DNA of 64,000 bases from an uncultured Rhodobiaceae bacterium. GTDB lineage: Bacteria; Pseudomonadota; Alphaproteobacteria; RS24. This document shows, piece after piece, positions 9,684 through 18,331 of this stretch; position 1 is the stretch's first letter, and the number at the start of each line of letters is the position of its first letter. The stretch spans positions 124,001 through 188,000 of the forward strand of contig CALEFA010000070.1 of the NCBI GenBank assembly GCA_937876775.1. Reading direction: 5' to 3'. The position numbers were made by a program, and so were the translations under genes. The notes under the pieces were generated by a model that made no database searches, was not told the origin of the DNA, and was given only the letters and a program-made list of their open reading frames with translations.

Positions 9684-10370
9684 TTACGAGCTTGAGGTCA
9701 TTGCATCTATCCGATAGCCGCGTCCCCAAACTGTCTTTATCAGAGATGAACTGACGTCGTCGCCCTCAATTTTTTTACGCAGCTTGCAAATGAACACATC
9801 GATAATTTTCACCTCTGGTTCATCTAACCCGCCATATAAGTGGTCAAGAAAATGCTCTTTCGACACCACTTTGCCCTGACGCAGGCAGAGGAGTTCGAAC
9901 ATCTGGTATTCCTTCGCGGTCAAATGCACGCGATCGCCCTTCACAAAGACATCATGAGCCGCCAAATCCACAGACACATCGCCAAAGTTTAGAATGTTTT
10001 TGGCAAACCCATTGCTACGTCGCACCAAGGCGTGCAAACGAACAATTAGCTCTTGAAAATGAAAAGGCTTGGTCATGAAGTCATCGGCGCCGTCACCAAT
10101 GCATTGCAATTGTTTTTCTATGGCACCATGACCGGACAAAATAATCACCGGTGTGTTGTCATCACGGTTTCTTATTTCGCATAATAATTTTTGACCATTT
10201 ATATCTGGCAGTTCGAGGTCTAAGATAATCGCCTGATAATTGTAAATCTCGTTGTGGGCCAAACCGTCATCGCCACTCGCCGCCACATCAGTCTGAAAAC
10301 CCTCCGCCTGCAACATCGACGACAAATTGTTAGAAAACATCATGTCATCGTCAATCAACAAAATACGCAT
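9684..10370 (-). CDS. ctrA: CtrA-type cell-cycle response regulator
   Basis: A 228-residue OmpR-class response regulator closely matching CtrA. The receiver domain (1-118) has the acidic pocket DDD at 7-9, phosphoacceptor D51 (IILDLELPDING) and K101 (MTKPF). The winged-helix output domain contains the CtrA-diagnostic stretches VHLTAKEYQMFELL, FLDHLYGGLDEPEVKIIDV and KTVWGRGYRI. In Caulobacter CtrA binds TTAA-N7-TTAA sites and controls replication, division and motility genes. I start at MRILLIDDD; the open frame extends 40 residues further upstream without similarity. The C-terminal tail is short and ends in Ser residues, unlike the Ala-Ala degradation tag of Caulobacter CtrA. Confidence 0.93.
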   Translation of the reverse strand: MRILLIDDDMMFSNNLSSMLQAEGFQTDVAASGDDGLAHNEIYNYQAIILDLELPDINGQKLLCEIRNRDDNTPVIILSGHGAIEKQLQCIGDGADDFMTKPFHFQELIVRLHALVRRSNGFAKNILNFGDVSVDLAAHDVFVKGDRVHLTAKEYQMFELLCLRQGKVVSKEHFLDHLYGGLDEPEVKIIDVFICKLRKKIEGDDVSSSLIKTVWGRGYRIDAMTSSS

Positions 10371-10517
10371 GTTCTTCCTTCCAATGGTTTCAACACTTAA
10401 CACCACCAGTCGACGCGAAACTTTAATCACGGACAAATCAACTTTTCGTGAACAGCCATGCGCGCAAAAGCTTGCAGTCTGACCCGCCATGCATATATTG
10501 CACCTACAGGAGACATT
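10371..10517. promoter_or_regulatory. Divergent promoter region between ctrA and mnmA
   Basis: A 147-bp intergenic region that must carry both divergent promoters. Two TTAA half-sites are present (10397-10400 and 10423-10426), but their spacing does not fit the TTAA-N7-TTAA CtrA box. No GANTC methylation site is present. A CAGGAGA ribosome-binding site for mnmA lies at its right end. I could not place -35/-10 elements with confidence. Confidence 0.5.
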
Positions 10518-11678
10518 ATGTCGGACACAAAGACCATGATTGATCTATCAGCCTTGCCAGATATTGACCTCAATATCGGGCCGGTTTCAGCCCGCCCGTC
10601 GCAACGCGTTGTGGTGGCGATGTCTGGTGGCGTCGATAGTTCCGTGGCGGCTGCTTTGGTGAAGCGGGCAGGCTACGACACGGTTGGTGTTACTCTGCAA
10701 TTATACGATCACGGCGAAGCGATTAGCCGCAAGGGTGCGTGTTGCGCCGGACAAGATATTCACGACGCCCGCACAGTCGCTGCTGGGCTCGATATCCCGC
10801 ATTATGTGTTGGATTATGAATCACGGTTCCGTGAAAGCGTGATGGATGAGTTCGTTGACAGTTACTTGGCCGGCAATACGCCGATCCCGTGCATTCGCTG
10901 CAATGAGACAGTCAAATTTCGTGATTTATTGGGCATGGCCAAGGAATTGGGCGCCGAAGCCATGGTCACCGGGCATTATATTGCAACGCGGCGTGGTGCT
11001 GACGGTTGGGAAATGCACCGGCCTGTCGACTTGGCGCGCGACCAGTCGTATTTTCTATTTTCTACGACGCAGGAACAGCTCGATTTCTTGCGCTTTCCCT
11101 TGGCCGAACTGACCAAGGATGAAATTCGCCATTTTGCCGGTCAGCTTGGCCTAGTGGTCGCCGAAAAGCCCGATAGTCAGGATATTTGCTTTGTGCCCAA
11201 TGGCGATTATGCCGGCGTGATTAAGCGTTTGCGGCCAGATTGCAGCCTACCAGGTGAAATTCTTCACATGGATGGCAGCGTGCTCGGCCAACATCAAGGC
11301 GTGTTGCACTATACCGTCGGTCAGCGACGCGGTTTGGGGGTTGCGGTTGGCGACCCGCTCTATGTGGTGTCGATTGATGCCGATGCGCGGCAAGTGATTG
11401 TCGGCCCACGTGAGGCGTTGGCGCGGCAAAAAATTCTTCTCTCTGAGGTCAATTGGCTGGGCGGTGATGCCAGCCAAGCGCTTGATGTGCGGGTGCGTAT
11501 TCGCTCGACCAGCGAGCCAGCTGCGGCGCAGATTAAACTGACCGGCGCGCATCAGGCGGAGATCCATTTGGCGACAGCCGAAGAGGGCGTTTCGCCGGGG
11601 CAGGCGTGTGTGTTTTATGCCGCCGATGAGGAACGCTTGCTGGGCGGCGGCTGGATTGCTTCAACCGCGCTGAGCTAA
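10518..11678 (+). CDS. mnmA: tRNA-specific 2-thiouridylase MnmA
   Basis: MnmA installs the 2-thio group on wobble uridine 34 of tRNA-Lys, -Glu and -Gln. The 386-residue protein has the PP-loop ATPase motif [11 protein letters not shown] (about residues 35-45). The first catalytic cysteine is in [10 protein letters not shown] and the second in [12 protein letters not shown], followed by VGQRRGLGV and a C-terminal beta-barrel domain. The ATG at 10518 follows CAGGAGA by 4 bp and is preferred to an upstream in-frame start 60 bp earlier. The N-terminal extension before the PP-loop (about 30 residues) is slightly long but usual in alphaproteobacteria. Confidence 0.95.
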   Translation: MSDTKTMIDLSALPDIDLNIGPVSARPSQRVVVAMSGGVDSSVAAALVKRAGYDTVGVTLQLYDHGEAISRKGACCAGQDIHDARTVAAGLDIPHYVLDYESRFRESVMDEFVDSYLAGNTPIPCIRCNETVKFRDLLGMAKELGAEAMVTGHYIATRRGADGWEMHRPVDLARDQSYFLFSTTQEQLDFLRFPLAELTKDEIRHFAGQLGLVVAEKPDSQDICFVPNGDYAGVIKRLRPDCSLPGEILHMDGSVLGQHQGVLHYTVGQRRGLGVAVGDPLYVVSIDADARQVIVGPREALARQKILLSEVNWLGGDASQALDVRVRIRSTSEPAAAQIKLTGAHQAEIHLATAEEGVSPGQACVFYAADEERLLGGGWIASTALS

Positions 11679-11783
11679 GCGAAACAGCGTTTTCCACGAC
11701 GGTTGCAATATTCGTGCCAATTTTTTACCCTTGAGACATATGTTCATCTTTGTGAGGTGCAGGGATGGGGTAAGGGGCCGAAA

Positions 11784-13202
11784 TTGTTAACACCGCGTCT
11801 GCAAATCAAGCAAAGCCAGAAGCTGATGATGAACCCGCAAATGCAGCAGGCGATTCAGCTTTTGCAATTAACCAATATGCAATTGAACGACATGCTGGCG
11901 CAGGAGATCGAGCAGAACCCGTTTTTGGCTTTTGACGCGGCTGATTATCGCGCCGCCGCGCGCGCCGAAAACCCGCAAAAACCAGATGCCGCCGCCAAAG
12001 AGCCAGCTGTGCGCGATACAATTTCAGTGCGCGAATTGAGCCTGCAGCCGGGCCAGTCATTGGCCGATAGCGGCGATGATTATCTTGCCCAATTGGCGGC
12101 GCCAGAAGCCGGATTGAGCGCCTTTTTATTGCAGCAAATTCGCTTAAGCCATTTATCCGGCGCCGCTTTGCTGTTGGCCGTGGAGCTGGCTGGCTGGCTC
12201 GATGATGACGGCTATTTGCGCGATACCGACGCCGAATTATGTGAAAACCTGGCCTGCGATTTGGCGACCTTGCAGCGCGCCCTAACGGTGTTGCGCGGTT
12301 TAGAGCCAAGCGGTGTGTTTGCCCGCAGTCTACCTGATTGTTTGGCCCTACAGTTGCGGGCGCAGGAAAAATACACTCCGGCCTATGAGCATTTGCTGGC
12401 CAATCTCGGCTTAATGGCGCGCGGGGAGTTGGAAAAACTGGCCGCCCTTTGCGCCGTTTCGTCGGCTGAGTTGGGGCAGATGTTGACCCATGTGCAGGCC
12501 TTAAACCCGCGCCCCGCGTCTGACTTTGACACCGCGCAGGAGGTTATTCGTGCCCCTGATATTTTGGTGCGCCAAGAGGGCGACATATGGCGCGCCTATT
12601 TGAACGAGGATAATCTGCCGGCGGTCTTGGTGCTGGAGCGCGATTGGGAAGAAATGGCCAGCCGCAAAATGACCGACAAAGAGAAACGTTTTATGAAAAG
12701 CAATGTGCAATCAGCCCGCTGGCTTCGCAAGGCAACGCAACAACGCGCCGCCACTATGTTGCGCGTGGCGCGCGCCGTGGTTGAGCATCAGCAGGGGTTT
12801 TTCAGCACAGGCATGGAAGCCCTCAAGCCGATGGTGTTGCGCGATATTGCCGATAAATTAGAGCTGCATGAAAGCACGGTGAGCCGGGTTGTGGCGGCCA
12901 AGATCGTGCAAACCCCGAGCGGCCAGCTGGCCTTGAAAGATTTGTTTTCCATTGCTCTGGCGGGGGGGCGAAATCAGCAGCAAAACAGCCAGATTGTATC
13001 GGCGGCCAGCATTAAGGCGCGGTTGGCGCGTTATCTTGCGGCGGAGTCGCCTGAGGCTATTTTGTCGGATGAAAAACTGGCGGAGATGTTGGCTGAGGAG
13101 GGCATTATGATAGCCCGTCGCACGGTGGCAAAATATCGTGAGGGGCTAAAAATTGCGTCTTCGGCGGTACGTCGTCGGGCGGCGAAATTGCGTGCAGGTT
13201 GA
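11784..13202 (+). CDS. rpoN: RNA polymerase sigma-54 factor (probable TTG start)
   Basis: RpoN directs transcription from -24/-12 promoters with AAA+ activators. The Gln/Leu-rich activator-interacting region is at the N-terminus (LQIKQSQKLMMNPQMQQAI). The core-binding domain follows, then a helix-turn-helix LHESTVSRVVAAKIVQTP and the invariant RpoN box ARRTVAKYRE near the end. No ATG fits the conserved N-terminus. A TTG at 11784 (MLTPRLQIKQ, 472 residues) lies 6 bp after AAGGGG and gives the usual family N-terminus; a GTG at 11757 would add 9 residues. The gene stands alone after mnmA, without the hpf or ptsN neighbours common elsewhere. No sigma-54 activator is visible in this window. Confidence 0.92.
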   Translation: MLTPRLQIKQSQKLMMNPQMQQAIQLLQLTNMQLNDMLAQEIEQNPFLAFDAADYRAAARAENPQKPDAAAKEPAVRDTISVRELSLQPGQSLADSGDDYLAQLAAPEAGLSAFLLQQIRLSHLSGAALLLAVELAGWLDDDGYLRDTDAELCENLACDLATLQRALTVLRGLEPSGVFARSLPDCLALQLRAQEKYTPAYEHLLANLGLMARGELEKLAALCAVSSAELGQMLTHVQALNPRPASDFDTAQEVIRAPDILVRQEGDIWRAYLNEDNLPAVLVLERDWEEMASRKMTDKEKRFMKSNVQSARWLRKATQQRAATMLRVARAVVEHQQGFFSTGMEALKPMVLRDIADKLELHESTVSRVVAAKIVQTPSGQLALKDLFSIALAGGRNQQQNSQIVSAASIKARLARYLAAESPEAILSDEKLAEMLAEEGIMIARRTVAKYREGLKIASSAVRRRAAKLRAG

Positions 13203-13264
13203 ACATTGCCAGCGCCGGATTTTTGCTCTATATCATGCTCAGCTTGTCGAAGAACGAAGCTTTC

Positions 13265-13341
13265 GGCGGAGTAGCTCAGCTGGTTAGAGCAGCGGAATCA
13301 TAATCCGCGTGTCGGGGGTTCGAGTCCCTCCTCCGCTACCA
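13265..13341 (+). tRNA. tRNA-Met (CAT), elongator type
   Basis: A complete 77-nt cloverleaf including an encoded CCA. The acceptor GGCGGAG pairs with CTCCGCT (a G-U at the first pair), the D-loop has AGCTCAGCTGGTTAGAGC, and the T arm has GGTTCGAGTCC. The anticodon stem GCGGA/TCCGC (13292-13296 with 13304-13308) encloses ATCATAA, giving anticodon CAT at 13299-13301. The sequence resembles alphaproteobacterial elongator tRNA-Met; a lysidine-modified tRNA-Ile(CAT) is the alternative. Confidence 0.95.
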
Positions 13342-13423
13342 AATTCCTACCTTGAATTAGCCAGACTTGGCAGTGCTATTTTTCAACTAACAGCGCTTGG
13401 GCTTTTTCTCGTATCGCCGTTAA

Positions 13424-13855
13424 CTAAACTTCCATCCCCAAGCCCCGCAGTCGTGGCATTTCGATAGCTGGGCATTTATCGACCACCACATCCATGCCAT
13501 GCGCCAACGCGCTGTCAATGGCTTGCTGATGCACCACATTTATTTGCGTCCAAATGGCTTTTGCGCCATGCGCATGGGCTTCCTCCACCACTTGCGGCAG
13601 GCTGGCGCTGTTGCGAAACACATCGACTAAATCCACCGTTGGCGCAATATCGCTCAACTGGCCAACAATCTCTTGCCCCGCCAACCGCTGACCGGCCAGC
13701 CCCGGATTAACCGGTATCACCTGAAACCCTTGCGCCAGCAGAAAACAGCACACCTGATAGCTCGGTCGTTCTGGCTTTAGGCTGGCGCCGAGCAGGGCGA
13801 TGGTCTTCGTCCGACGCAAAAGTCCGGCCAAATCGGCGTCGCTGTGTAGCAGCAT
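13424..13855 (-). CDS. YccU-like CoA-binding (Rossmann) protein
   Basis: A 143-residue protein of the CoA_binding_2 family, related to the CoA-binding domain of succinyl-CoA synthetase. Signatures are IALLGASLKPERPSYQV near the N-terminus, VIPVNPGL, a VDLVDVFRNS segment and AKAIWTQINVVHQQA. The ATG at 13855 shares its A with the stop of the upstream enoyl-CoA hydratase gene (TAATG) and has GGAG 9 bp upstream, so I prefer it to a start 15 bp earlier. Translational coupling with the hydratase is likely. The molecular role of this family is not settled. Confidence 0.88.
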   Translation of the reverse strand: MLLHSDADLAGLLRRTKTIALLGASLKPERPSYQVCCFLLAQGFQVIPVNPGLAGQRLAGQEIVGQLSDIAPTVDLVDVFRNSASLPQVVEEAHAHGAKAIWTQINVVHQQAIDSALAHGMDVVVDKCPAIEMPRLRGLGMEV

Positions 13856-14655
13856 TAAGCGTCGCTCCATGTCGGTGGGCGTTTTTCGATAAACGCCTGC
13901 CGCCCTTCTTCCGCATCGCCCTCAGAGGTCACGGCGCAGGCCATGGCCTCATTGGCAAAGGCGAAAGATTGCGACAAAGGCATGTCGATTTGCTGATAAA
14001 ATGCCGCCTTGCCGCCGCGAATGCCTTGCGCCGATCGGCTGGCGATTTTATCGGCCAGTTGTTTAACTTCCTGATGCAAATTTTGGCGCGGCACATGCCG
14101 GTTAATCAGACCGAATTCTTGCGCTTGGGCGGCCGCGAACATGTCGCCGGTCAGCGCCATTTCCATGGCGTGTTTGCGCGATAAATTGCGCCCAACCCCA
14201 ACCAGCGGCGTGGTGCAGAAAATGCCAATATTCACTCCCGGTAAACAAAACCCGGCGTCATCGGCGGCAATCGCCAAATCGCAGACGGATACCAATTGGC
14301 AACCGGCCGCGCTGGCCGTGCCTTGCACACAGGCAATCACCGGTTTCGGGGCGTGCACAATGCCCATCATCATCTGCGCGCAATCGGCCAATAATTGCTT
14401 CACACGAGCGTCAAATGCGGCGTCGTCTTCGCCATCGGTTTTTTGCATTTCTTTCAAATCATGACCGGCACTAAAAACCGGCCCTTCGGCGGCCAGCACA
14501 ATCACCCGCGTTTGCGTATCGTCATAGGCCTCGGCCAAAGCGGTGCTGAGCGCGGCAATCATCTTCGACGACAGCGGGTTGCGGCTTTGGGGGTGATTGA
14601 GGGTGATCCAAGCGCAATGGCCGTCCTGCTTTGTTTCGATCAGCATATCATCCAT
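13855..14655 (-). CDS. Enoyl-CoA hydratase/isomerase family protein (ECHDC3-like)
   Basis: A 266-residue crotonase-superfamily protein acting on acyl-CoA thioesters. The oxyanion-hole segments are VFSAGHDLKEM (about residue 60) and GTASAAGCQLVSVCDLAIA (about 110-130). The run NIGIFCTTPLVGVGRN followed by KHAMEMALTGDMF resembles the ECHDC3 branch, in which the usual catalytic glutamates are not both present, so hydratase activity is uncertain. It is the first gene of a two-gene operon with the CoA-binding protein. A second in-frame ATG three codons later is possible. Confidence 0.87.
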   Translation of the reverse strand: MDDMLIETKQDGHCAWITLNHPQSRNPLSSKMIAALSTALAEAYDDTQTRVIVLAAEGPVFSAGHDLKEMQKTDGEDDAAFDARVKQLLADCAQMMMGIVHAPKPVIACVQGTASAAGCQLVSVCDLAIAADDAGFCLPGVNIGIFCTTPLVGVGRNLSRKHAMEMALTGDMFAAAQAQEFGLINRHVPRQNLHQEVKQLADKIASRSAQGIRGGKAAFYQQIDMPLSQSFAFANEAMACAVTSEGDAEEGRQAFIEKRPPTWSDA

Positions 14656-14897
14656 TGAATGTCTCCTTTATACAGCTAGGCTAGTCAGCCCGACTTGCCT
14701 ACGTCAAGCCAAACTTGAACGCACGCGGGGGCACAAAATTTCTGCCCAAACCGCCGAAGCGCTAAAATCATTCATTGGCCATAAGTGGGTATTTTTGCCA
14801 CAATCGCGCCAAACCGCGCCTCCCTAACTTGCGAACCCATCAGGAGCTTGTTAGTTTTTACTTACCCAAACAAAAATAAAAATAGGGAGAGTAAGTC

Positions 14898-15338
14898 ATG
14901 GAAATCTATCGTTTTCGAAAGTCGCTGATGCTCGGTGCCTTAGCATTGAGTGTGGCGTTTACCCCCGCTTGGTTGCAAAATGTTGATGAGGTGGTCATTA
15001 CAGGTTCGCATATCAAACAGTCGCCGGAGGATGCGCCTGTGCCAATTGATGTGGTGGACAGCGAAGAATTATTTAGTATCGGCAACGCAACGGTTGTGGA
15101 TTTGATCAAAACTTTGGGTGTCAGCTCAGGGGGTGATGACTTTGTTACCTGTGACCTGCACTATAATTTCTCATTGGCCAATTTGACTGGTGAGGAATCT
15201 GTGTCAGCCTTGCTGGTTTCGGTTTACAATCTCACCGATGAAGACCCACCACGGGCGCGTTTGGATTTGAACTATGACCCCTATACGCATAATCCGTTTG
15301 GACGGATGATTAAAGTGGGTCTGCATCACCAGTTCTAA
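14898..15338 (+). pseudogene. Internally deleted TonB-dependent receptor remnant
   Basis: An open frame of 146 residues joins the two ends of a TonB-dependent outer-membrane receptor. Residues 1-26 form a signal-peptide-like stretch, and residues 29-80 match the start of a plug domain (VDEVVITGSHIKQ, PVPIDVVDSEEL, NATVVDLIKTLGV). From about residue 83 it continues as the last barrel strands (FVTCDLHYNFSLANL, VSVYNLTDEDPP, YDPYTHNPFGRMIKVGLHH, ending in Gln-Phe). Family members are usually 650-1000 residues, so most of the barrel is missing, yet the frame is kept. A GGGAGAG ribosome-binding site and a strong terminator flank it. It cannot form a 22-strand barrel. An assembly error is an alternative explanation. 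Confidence 0.75.
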
Positions 15339-15365
15339 AGTGCGGGCTTAATACTGCCATCATTG

Positions 15366-15397
15366 GGGCTGTCCGTCGGGTAACGGGCAGCCCTTTT
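15366..15397 (+). terminator. Rho-independent terminator after the receptor remnant
   Basis: GGGCTGTCCGT (15366-15376) pairs with ACGGGCAGCCC (15383-15393), with one G-U, around a 6-nt loop, and TTTT follows. It lies 28 bp after the receptor stop on the same strand. The opposite strand lacks a T-run, so it is probably one-directional. Confidence 0.85.
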
Positions 15398-15405
15398 GAT
15401 TGCTA

Positions 15406-16308
15406 TCACGCCGCTGTCAGAAGTTGTCCCAAAAGCGGGAAGTGCACATGAACCAGACCGGCTTCGGCGGTTTCACGCGCTAAGCTCACGCGTTGGGCGG
15501 TCAGGCCAACCAATGTGCCGTGCACCGTCGCCGGGTCAGGTGATACGGTTTTAATGGCCACTTGTTGGCCAGCTGCAAAGCCCATTGTTTCGTCAATCGT
15601 GCAGCCGCCCATTGGCTGATAGGCTTTGGCATGGTCAATCGCCTGTTGGGTTGTCCACTCGTCCTCGTCATCGCCCAAGCCAATGGAGGAAAGCCGGTCG
15701 AACCAAGCCGCTACATGTGCCCCCAACGCCGATGGTTGCAAGCCGGAGAGGCCAGCGAAGGCAACGCAGGCATAGAGCGTGCAATCGGCGTGGCCTGGCA
15801 AATCGCCGCCAATGAAAGCGCGACCATCAGACAGGGCATTCTCAAGTGCTTGTCCACCGGCGGCAAATTGGCCTTGTAAATGCGGCACAGCTGGCAAAAA
15901 GGCTTCCTTTTTCATGCCAAAACGCACCTCGCGATCTTGCCAAAAAGCCTCATCCATCATGTCGGCGTTACTACCCAACGCCGTGCCAACGGCAGGCATA
16001 AACCAACTGGCGCCGCCCCACAAAGCCAGCAATTTGCCGGCTCGTCCGGTCGGTGCTGGATAGAGGCTGGGTTCGGCCTTAGCGGTTTCCAGCGCATCGG
16101 TGATGCAATCCGTGTCGCAAAAAATATCGGCGCCGATTTGCAGCACCGGAATACGTTCATAACCGCCGGTCAAAACACTGAGCTCAGGCTTCGGGCAAAT
16201 CACAGGTTGTTCGACGGATTTCCACGCCATTTGCTTGATCGTCAGCGCCATGCGCATAGCTTGGCCAAACGGTGACATCGGATAATGGTGCAGGATAATT
16301 TCAGACAT
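15406..16308 (-). CDS. Glutathione S-transferase family protein
   Basis: A 300-residue protein with a GST layout. The N-terminal thioredoxin-like domain (1-80) starts IILHHYPMSPFGQAMRMAL and includes the cis-proline segment YERIPVLQIG and then DTDCITDAL in the glutathione-binding position. An alpha-helical C-terminal domain follows with FIGGDLPGHADCTLYA. About 80 extra residues at the end (from TIDETMGFAAGQQVAI) form a small beta-rich appendage not found in simple GSTs. Likely cytoplasmic and involved in conjugation or detoxification, but no substrate can be inferred. Confidence 0.85.
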   Translation of the reverse strand: MSEIILHHYPMSPFGQAMRMALTIKQMAWKSVEQPVICPKPELSVLTGGYERIPVLQIGADIFCDTDCITDALETAKAEPSLYPAPTGRAGKLLALWGGASWFMPAVGTALGSNADMMDEAFWQDREVRFGMKKEAFLPAVPHLQGQFAAGGQALENALSDGRAFIGGDLPGHADCTLYACVAFAGLSGLQPSALGAHVAAWFDRLSSIGLGDDEDEWTTQQAIDHAKAYQPMGGCTIDETMGFAAGQQVAIKTVSPDPATVHGTLVGLTAQRVSLARETAEAGLVHVHFPLLGQLLTAA

Positions 16309-16425
16309 GGGACTCTTTCAATTTAATATGTGATGATAAAGGCGCTCGGCCTTGGTTCAAGATTGCTTCCAGTTTGGTCGTAAAGCCAAGCGAAAACAAC
16401 AATGTTTTGCCGCCCGAGCAGAATC

Positions 16426-16448
16426 GCGAGAGATATAGAAACTCTCGC
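16426..16448. repeat. Perfect inverted repeat upstream of recQ
   Basis: GCGAGAG (16426-16432) and CTCTCGC (16442-16448) are exact inverted copies separated by 9 bp, about 42 bp before the recQ start. It could be a protein-binding site or a leader hairpin. It does not match the alphaproteobacterial LexA box (GTTC-N7-GTTC). Confidence 0.45.
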
Positions 16449-16490
16449 ACTCTCAGTCATCAAAGCGCGCCGGAAGAAACCCAGATAGCT

Positions 16491-18290
16491 ATGTCGTCAA
16501 CCATTACCCAATCGCTCAAACAATATTTCGGATTTTCGCAATTTCGCGACGGTCAGGAAGATGTTGTCGCGCAAATTTTGTCGCGCCAGAATTTATTGGC
16601 GGTCATGCCAACGGGCGCTGGTAAGTCACTTTGCTATCAATTGCCTGCGATGTTGCTGGAGGGTCGAACAATTGTGGTATCGCCGCTGATTGCGCTGATG
16701 AATGACCAAGTGGCCTATCTGCAATCGTTGAACCTGCCAGCGGAAAAAATTCATTCGCACGCTGAGTATAATGACAATGCCGATGTCTGGCGGCGGTTTG
16801 TTAGTGGAGAGGTAAAAATTCTTTATATTTCGCCCGAAAGACTAATGACTGAGCGTATGCTGGCGGCGCTTGAACATGTGCCGGTCGACCTGTTCGTTAT
16901 TGATGAAGCGCATTGTATTTCGAAATGGGGCGCCGCTTTTCGGCCCGAATATGACCAATTATCGGGTCTCCAGAACCGATTTCCTAATGCCGTCCTGACC
17001 GCATTTACCGCCACGGCCGACAAAGCCACGCGGCAAGATATCGTCGATAAGCTGACCGGCAATCGCGCCAATATCATTGTCAAAGGCTTTGACCGCCCGA
17101 ATTTATCTCTCGCTGTGGCCCTGAAAGATGGTTGGAAACAACGGCTGTTGGCGTTTGTCGATGCGCGCAGAGCTCAGTCCGGCATTGTCTATACATTATC
17201 GCGCCGCGAAACCGAAACAGTGGCGGCATTTTTGTCCGACAATGGTCATAAATCAGTGGCCTATCACGCCGGTCAAGAGGCCTACCAGCGTCAGCAAGGC
17301 CAAGACCGTTTCATGACCGAAGACGGCGTGGTGATGGTGGCGACGATTGCCTTTGGCATGGGCATTGATAAGCCCGACATTCGCTATGTGGTGCACACGA
17401 ATATTCCCGGCAGTATCGAAGCGTTTTATCAAGAAATTGGCCGCGCCGGTCGCGATGGCCTGCCGGCTGATACGCTGTTGATTTATGGGCTTGATGATTT
17501 GGTCAAACGGCGCCGGATGATTGCCGACGGTGATGGCGATGAGGCGCATAAATTGCGCGAAAATAAGCGCCTCGACTCGCTGCTGGCTTATTGCGAGGCC
17601 TCGGCGTGCCGCAAAAAAGCTCTGCTGGCCTATTTTGACGAGAGCCAGCCTGATTGCGGTAATTGTGATAATTGCCTCAACCCGCCCGAAATGGTCGATG
17701 GCACGCGTGAAGCGCAAATCCTGCTGTCGACGATTATCGGCACTGGCGAATATTTTGGCGCTGTGCATGTCGTCAGTGTCGTGCGTGGTCAGAGCAGCGA
17801 TAAAATCACCCAGCGTCGACATGATGAGTTGGCAAGCTACGGCCAAGGGGCTGACCAGTCGGTAGATTTTTGGCAGGCGTTAATTCGACAATTGCTGGCG
17901 GCGGGTAAAATTTATGTCGATTTGGAGCGCTATGGCGCTTTGCGTCTGACAGCCGAAGGGCAACAGATTTTGAACGGCGACATTGGGTTTTTTTGCAAAA
18001 AAATTGTGCCGAGGCCGAGCAGTCAGAAAACCACTTCAGCGCGTGCCGCTGTGGCGTTTGAAGATCCGGCAGATCAGCAGTTGTTAGCGCGGTTGAAGAC
18101 CCTGCGGCTAGATTTGGCGCGCGAGAAAAATGCCCCTGCCTATGTGATTTTTTCCGACCGTGTGCTGATGGAAATGGTGTCGCAGAAACCACGAAATGCA
18201 ACTGAATTGCTGGCGCTTAATGGTGTCGGGCCACAAAAACTTGAGCAATATGGCGCCTTATTCTTGGCAGTCATTGAAAAACCGAGTTAA
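16491..18290 (+). CDS. recQ: ATP-dependent DNA helicase RecQ
   Basis: RecQ is a 3'-5' superfamily-2 helicase of the RecF recombination pathway. The 599-residue protein has Walker A MPTGAGKSLC (about 39-48), Walker B DEAH, motif VI GRAGRDG, zinc-binding cysteines CEASACRKKALLAYF and CGNCDNC, a winged-helix RQC domain and a C-terminal HRDC domain (ATELLALNGVGPQKLEQYG). The aromatic-rich loop reads CISKWGAAFRPEY, where the His and Asp of the usual WGHDFRPEY are both Ala. The start at 16491 gives the usual N-terminus; the frame is open 39 codons upstream. Confidence 0.95.
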   Translation: MSSTITQSLKQYFGFSQFRDGQEDVVAQILSRQNLLAVMPTGAGKSLCYQLPAMLLEGRTIVVSPLIALMNDQVAYLQSLNLPAEKIHSHAEYNDNADVWRRFVSGEVKILYISPERLMTERMLAALEHVPVDLFVIDEAHCISKWGAAFRPEYDQLSGLQNRFPNAVLTAFTATADKATRQDIVDKLTGNRANIIVKGFDRPNLSLAVALKDGWKQRLLAFVDARRAQSGIVYTLSRRETETVAAFLSDNGHKSVAYHAGQEAYQRQQGQDRFMTEDGVVMVATIAFGMGIDKPDIRYVVHTNIPGSIEAFYQEIGRAGRDGLPADTLLIYGLDDLVKRRRMIADGDGDEAHKLRENKRLDSLLAYCEASACRKKALLAYFDESQPDCGNCDNCLNPPEMVDGTREAQILLSTIIGTGEYFGAVHVVSVVRGQSSDKITQRRHDELASYGQGADQSVDFWQALIRQLLAAGKIYVDLERYGALRLTAEGQQILNGDIGFFCKKIVPRPSSQKTTSARAAVAFEDPADQQLLARLKTLRLDLAREKNAPAYVIFSDRVLMEMVSQKPRNATELLALNGVGPQKLEQYGALFLAVIEKPS

Positions 18291-18331
18291 GCTCGTTCAT
18301 CAAGAAAAATAAAACGAATAAAGGATAACCC

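Noticed and set aside
13265-13341. tRNA-Met as a possible integration site
   Set aside because: No integrase, repeated tRNA 3' end or foreign gene block lies next to it, and the neighbours are ordinary chromosomal genes.
13342-13423. Terminator downstream of tRNA-Met
   Set aside because: Only very short stems precede the T-run near 13403; too weak to call.
14656-14897. Hidden gene or RNA in the 242-bp gap upstream of the receptor remnant
   Set aside because: Only short frames and a weak 5-bp stem are present; nothing beyond an expected promoter and ribosome-binding site is supported.
17253-17846. Long antisense open frame (197 codons) opposite recQ
   Set aside because: It lies wholly inside recQ, has no family motif, and reflects the codon bias of the real gene.
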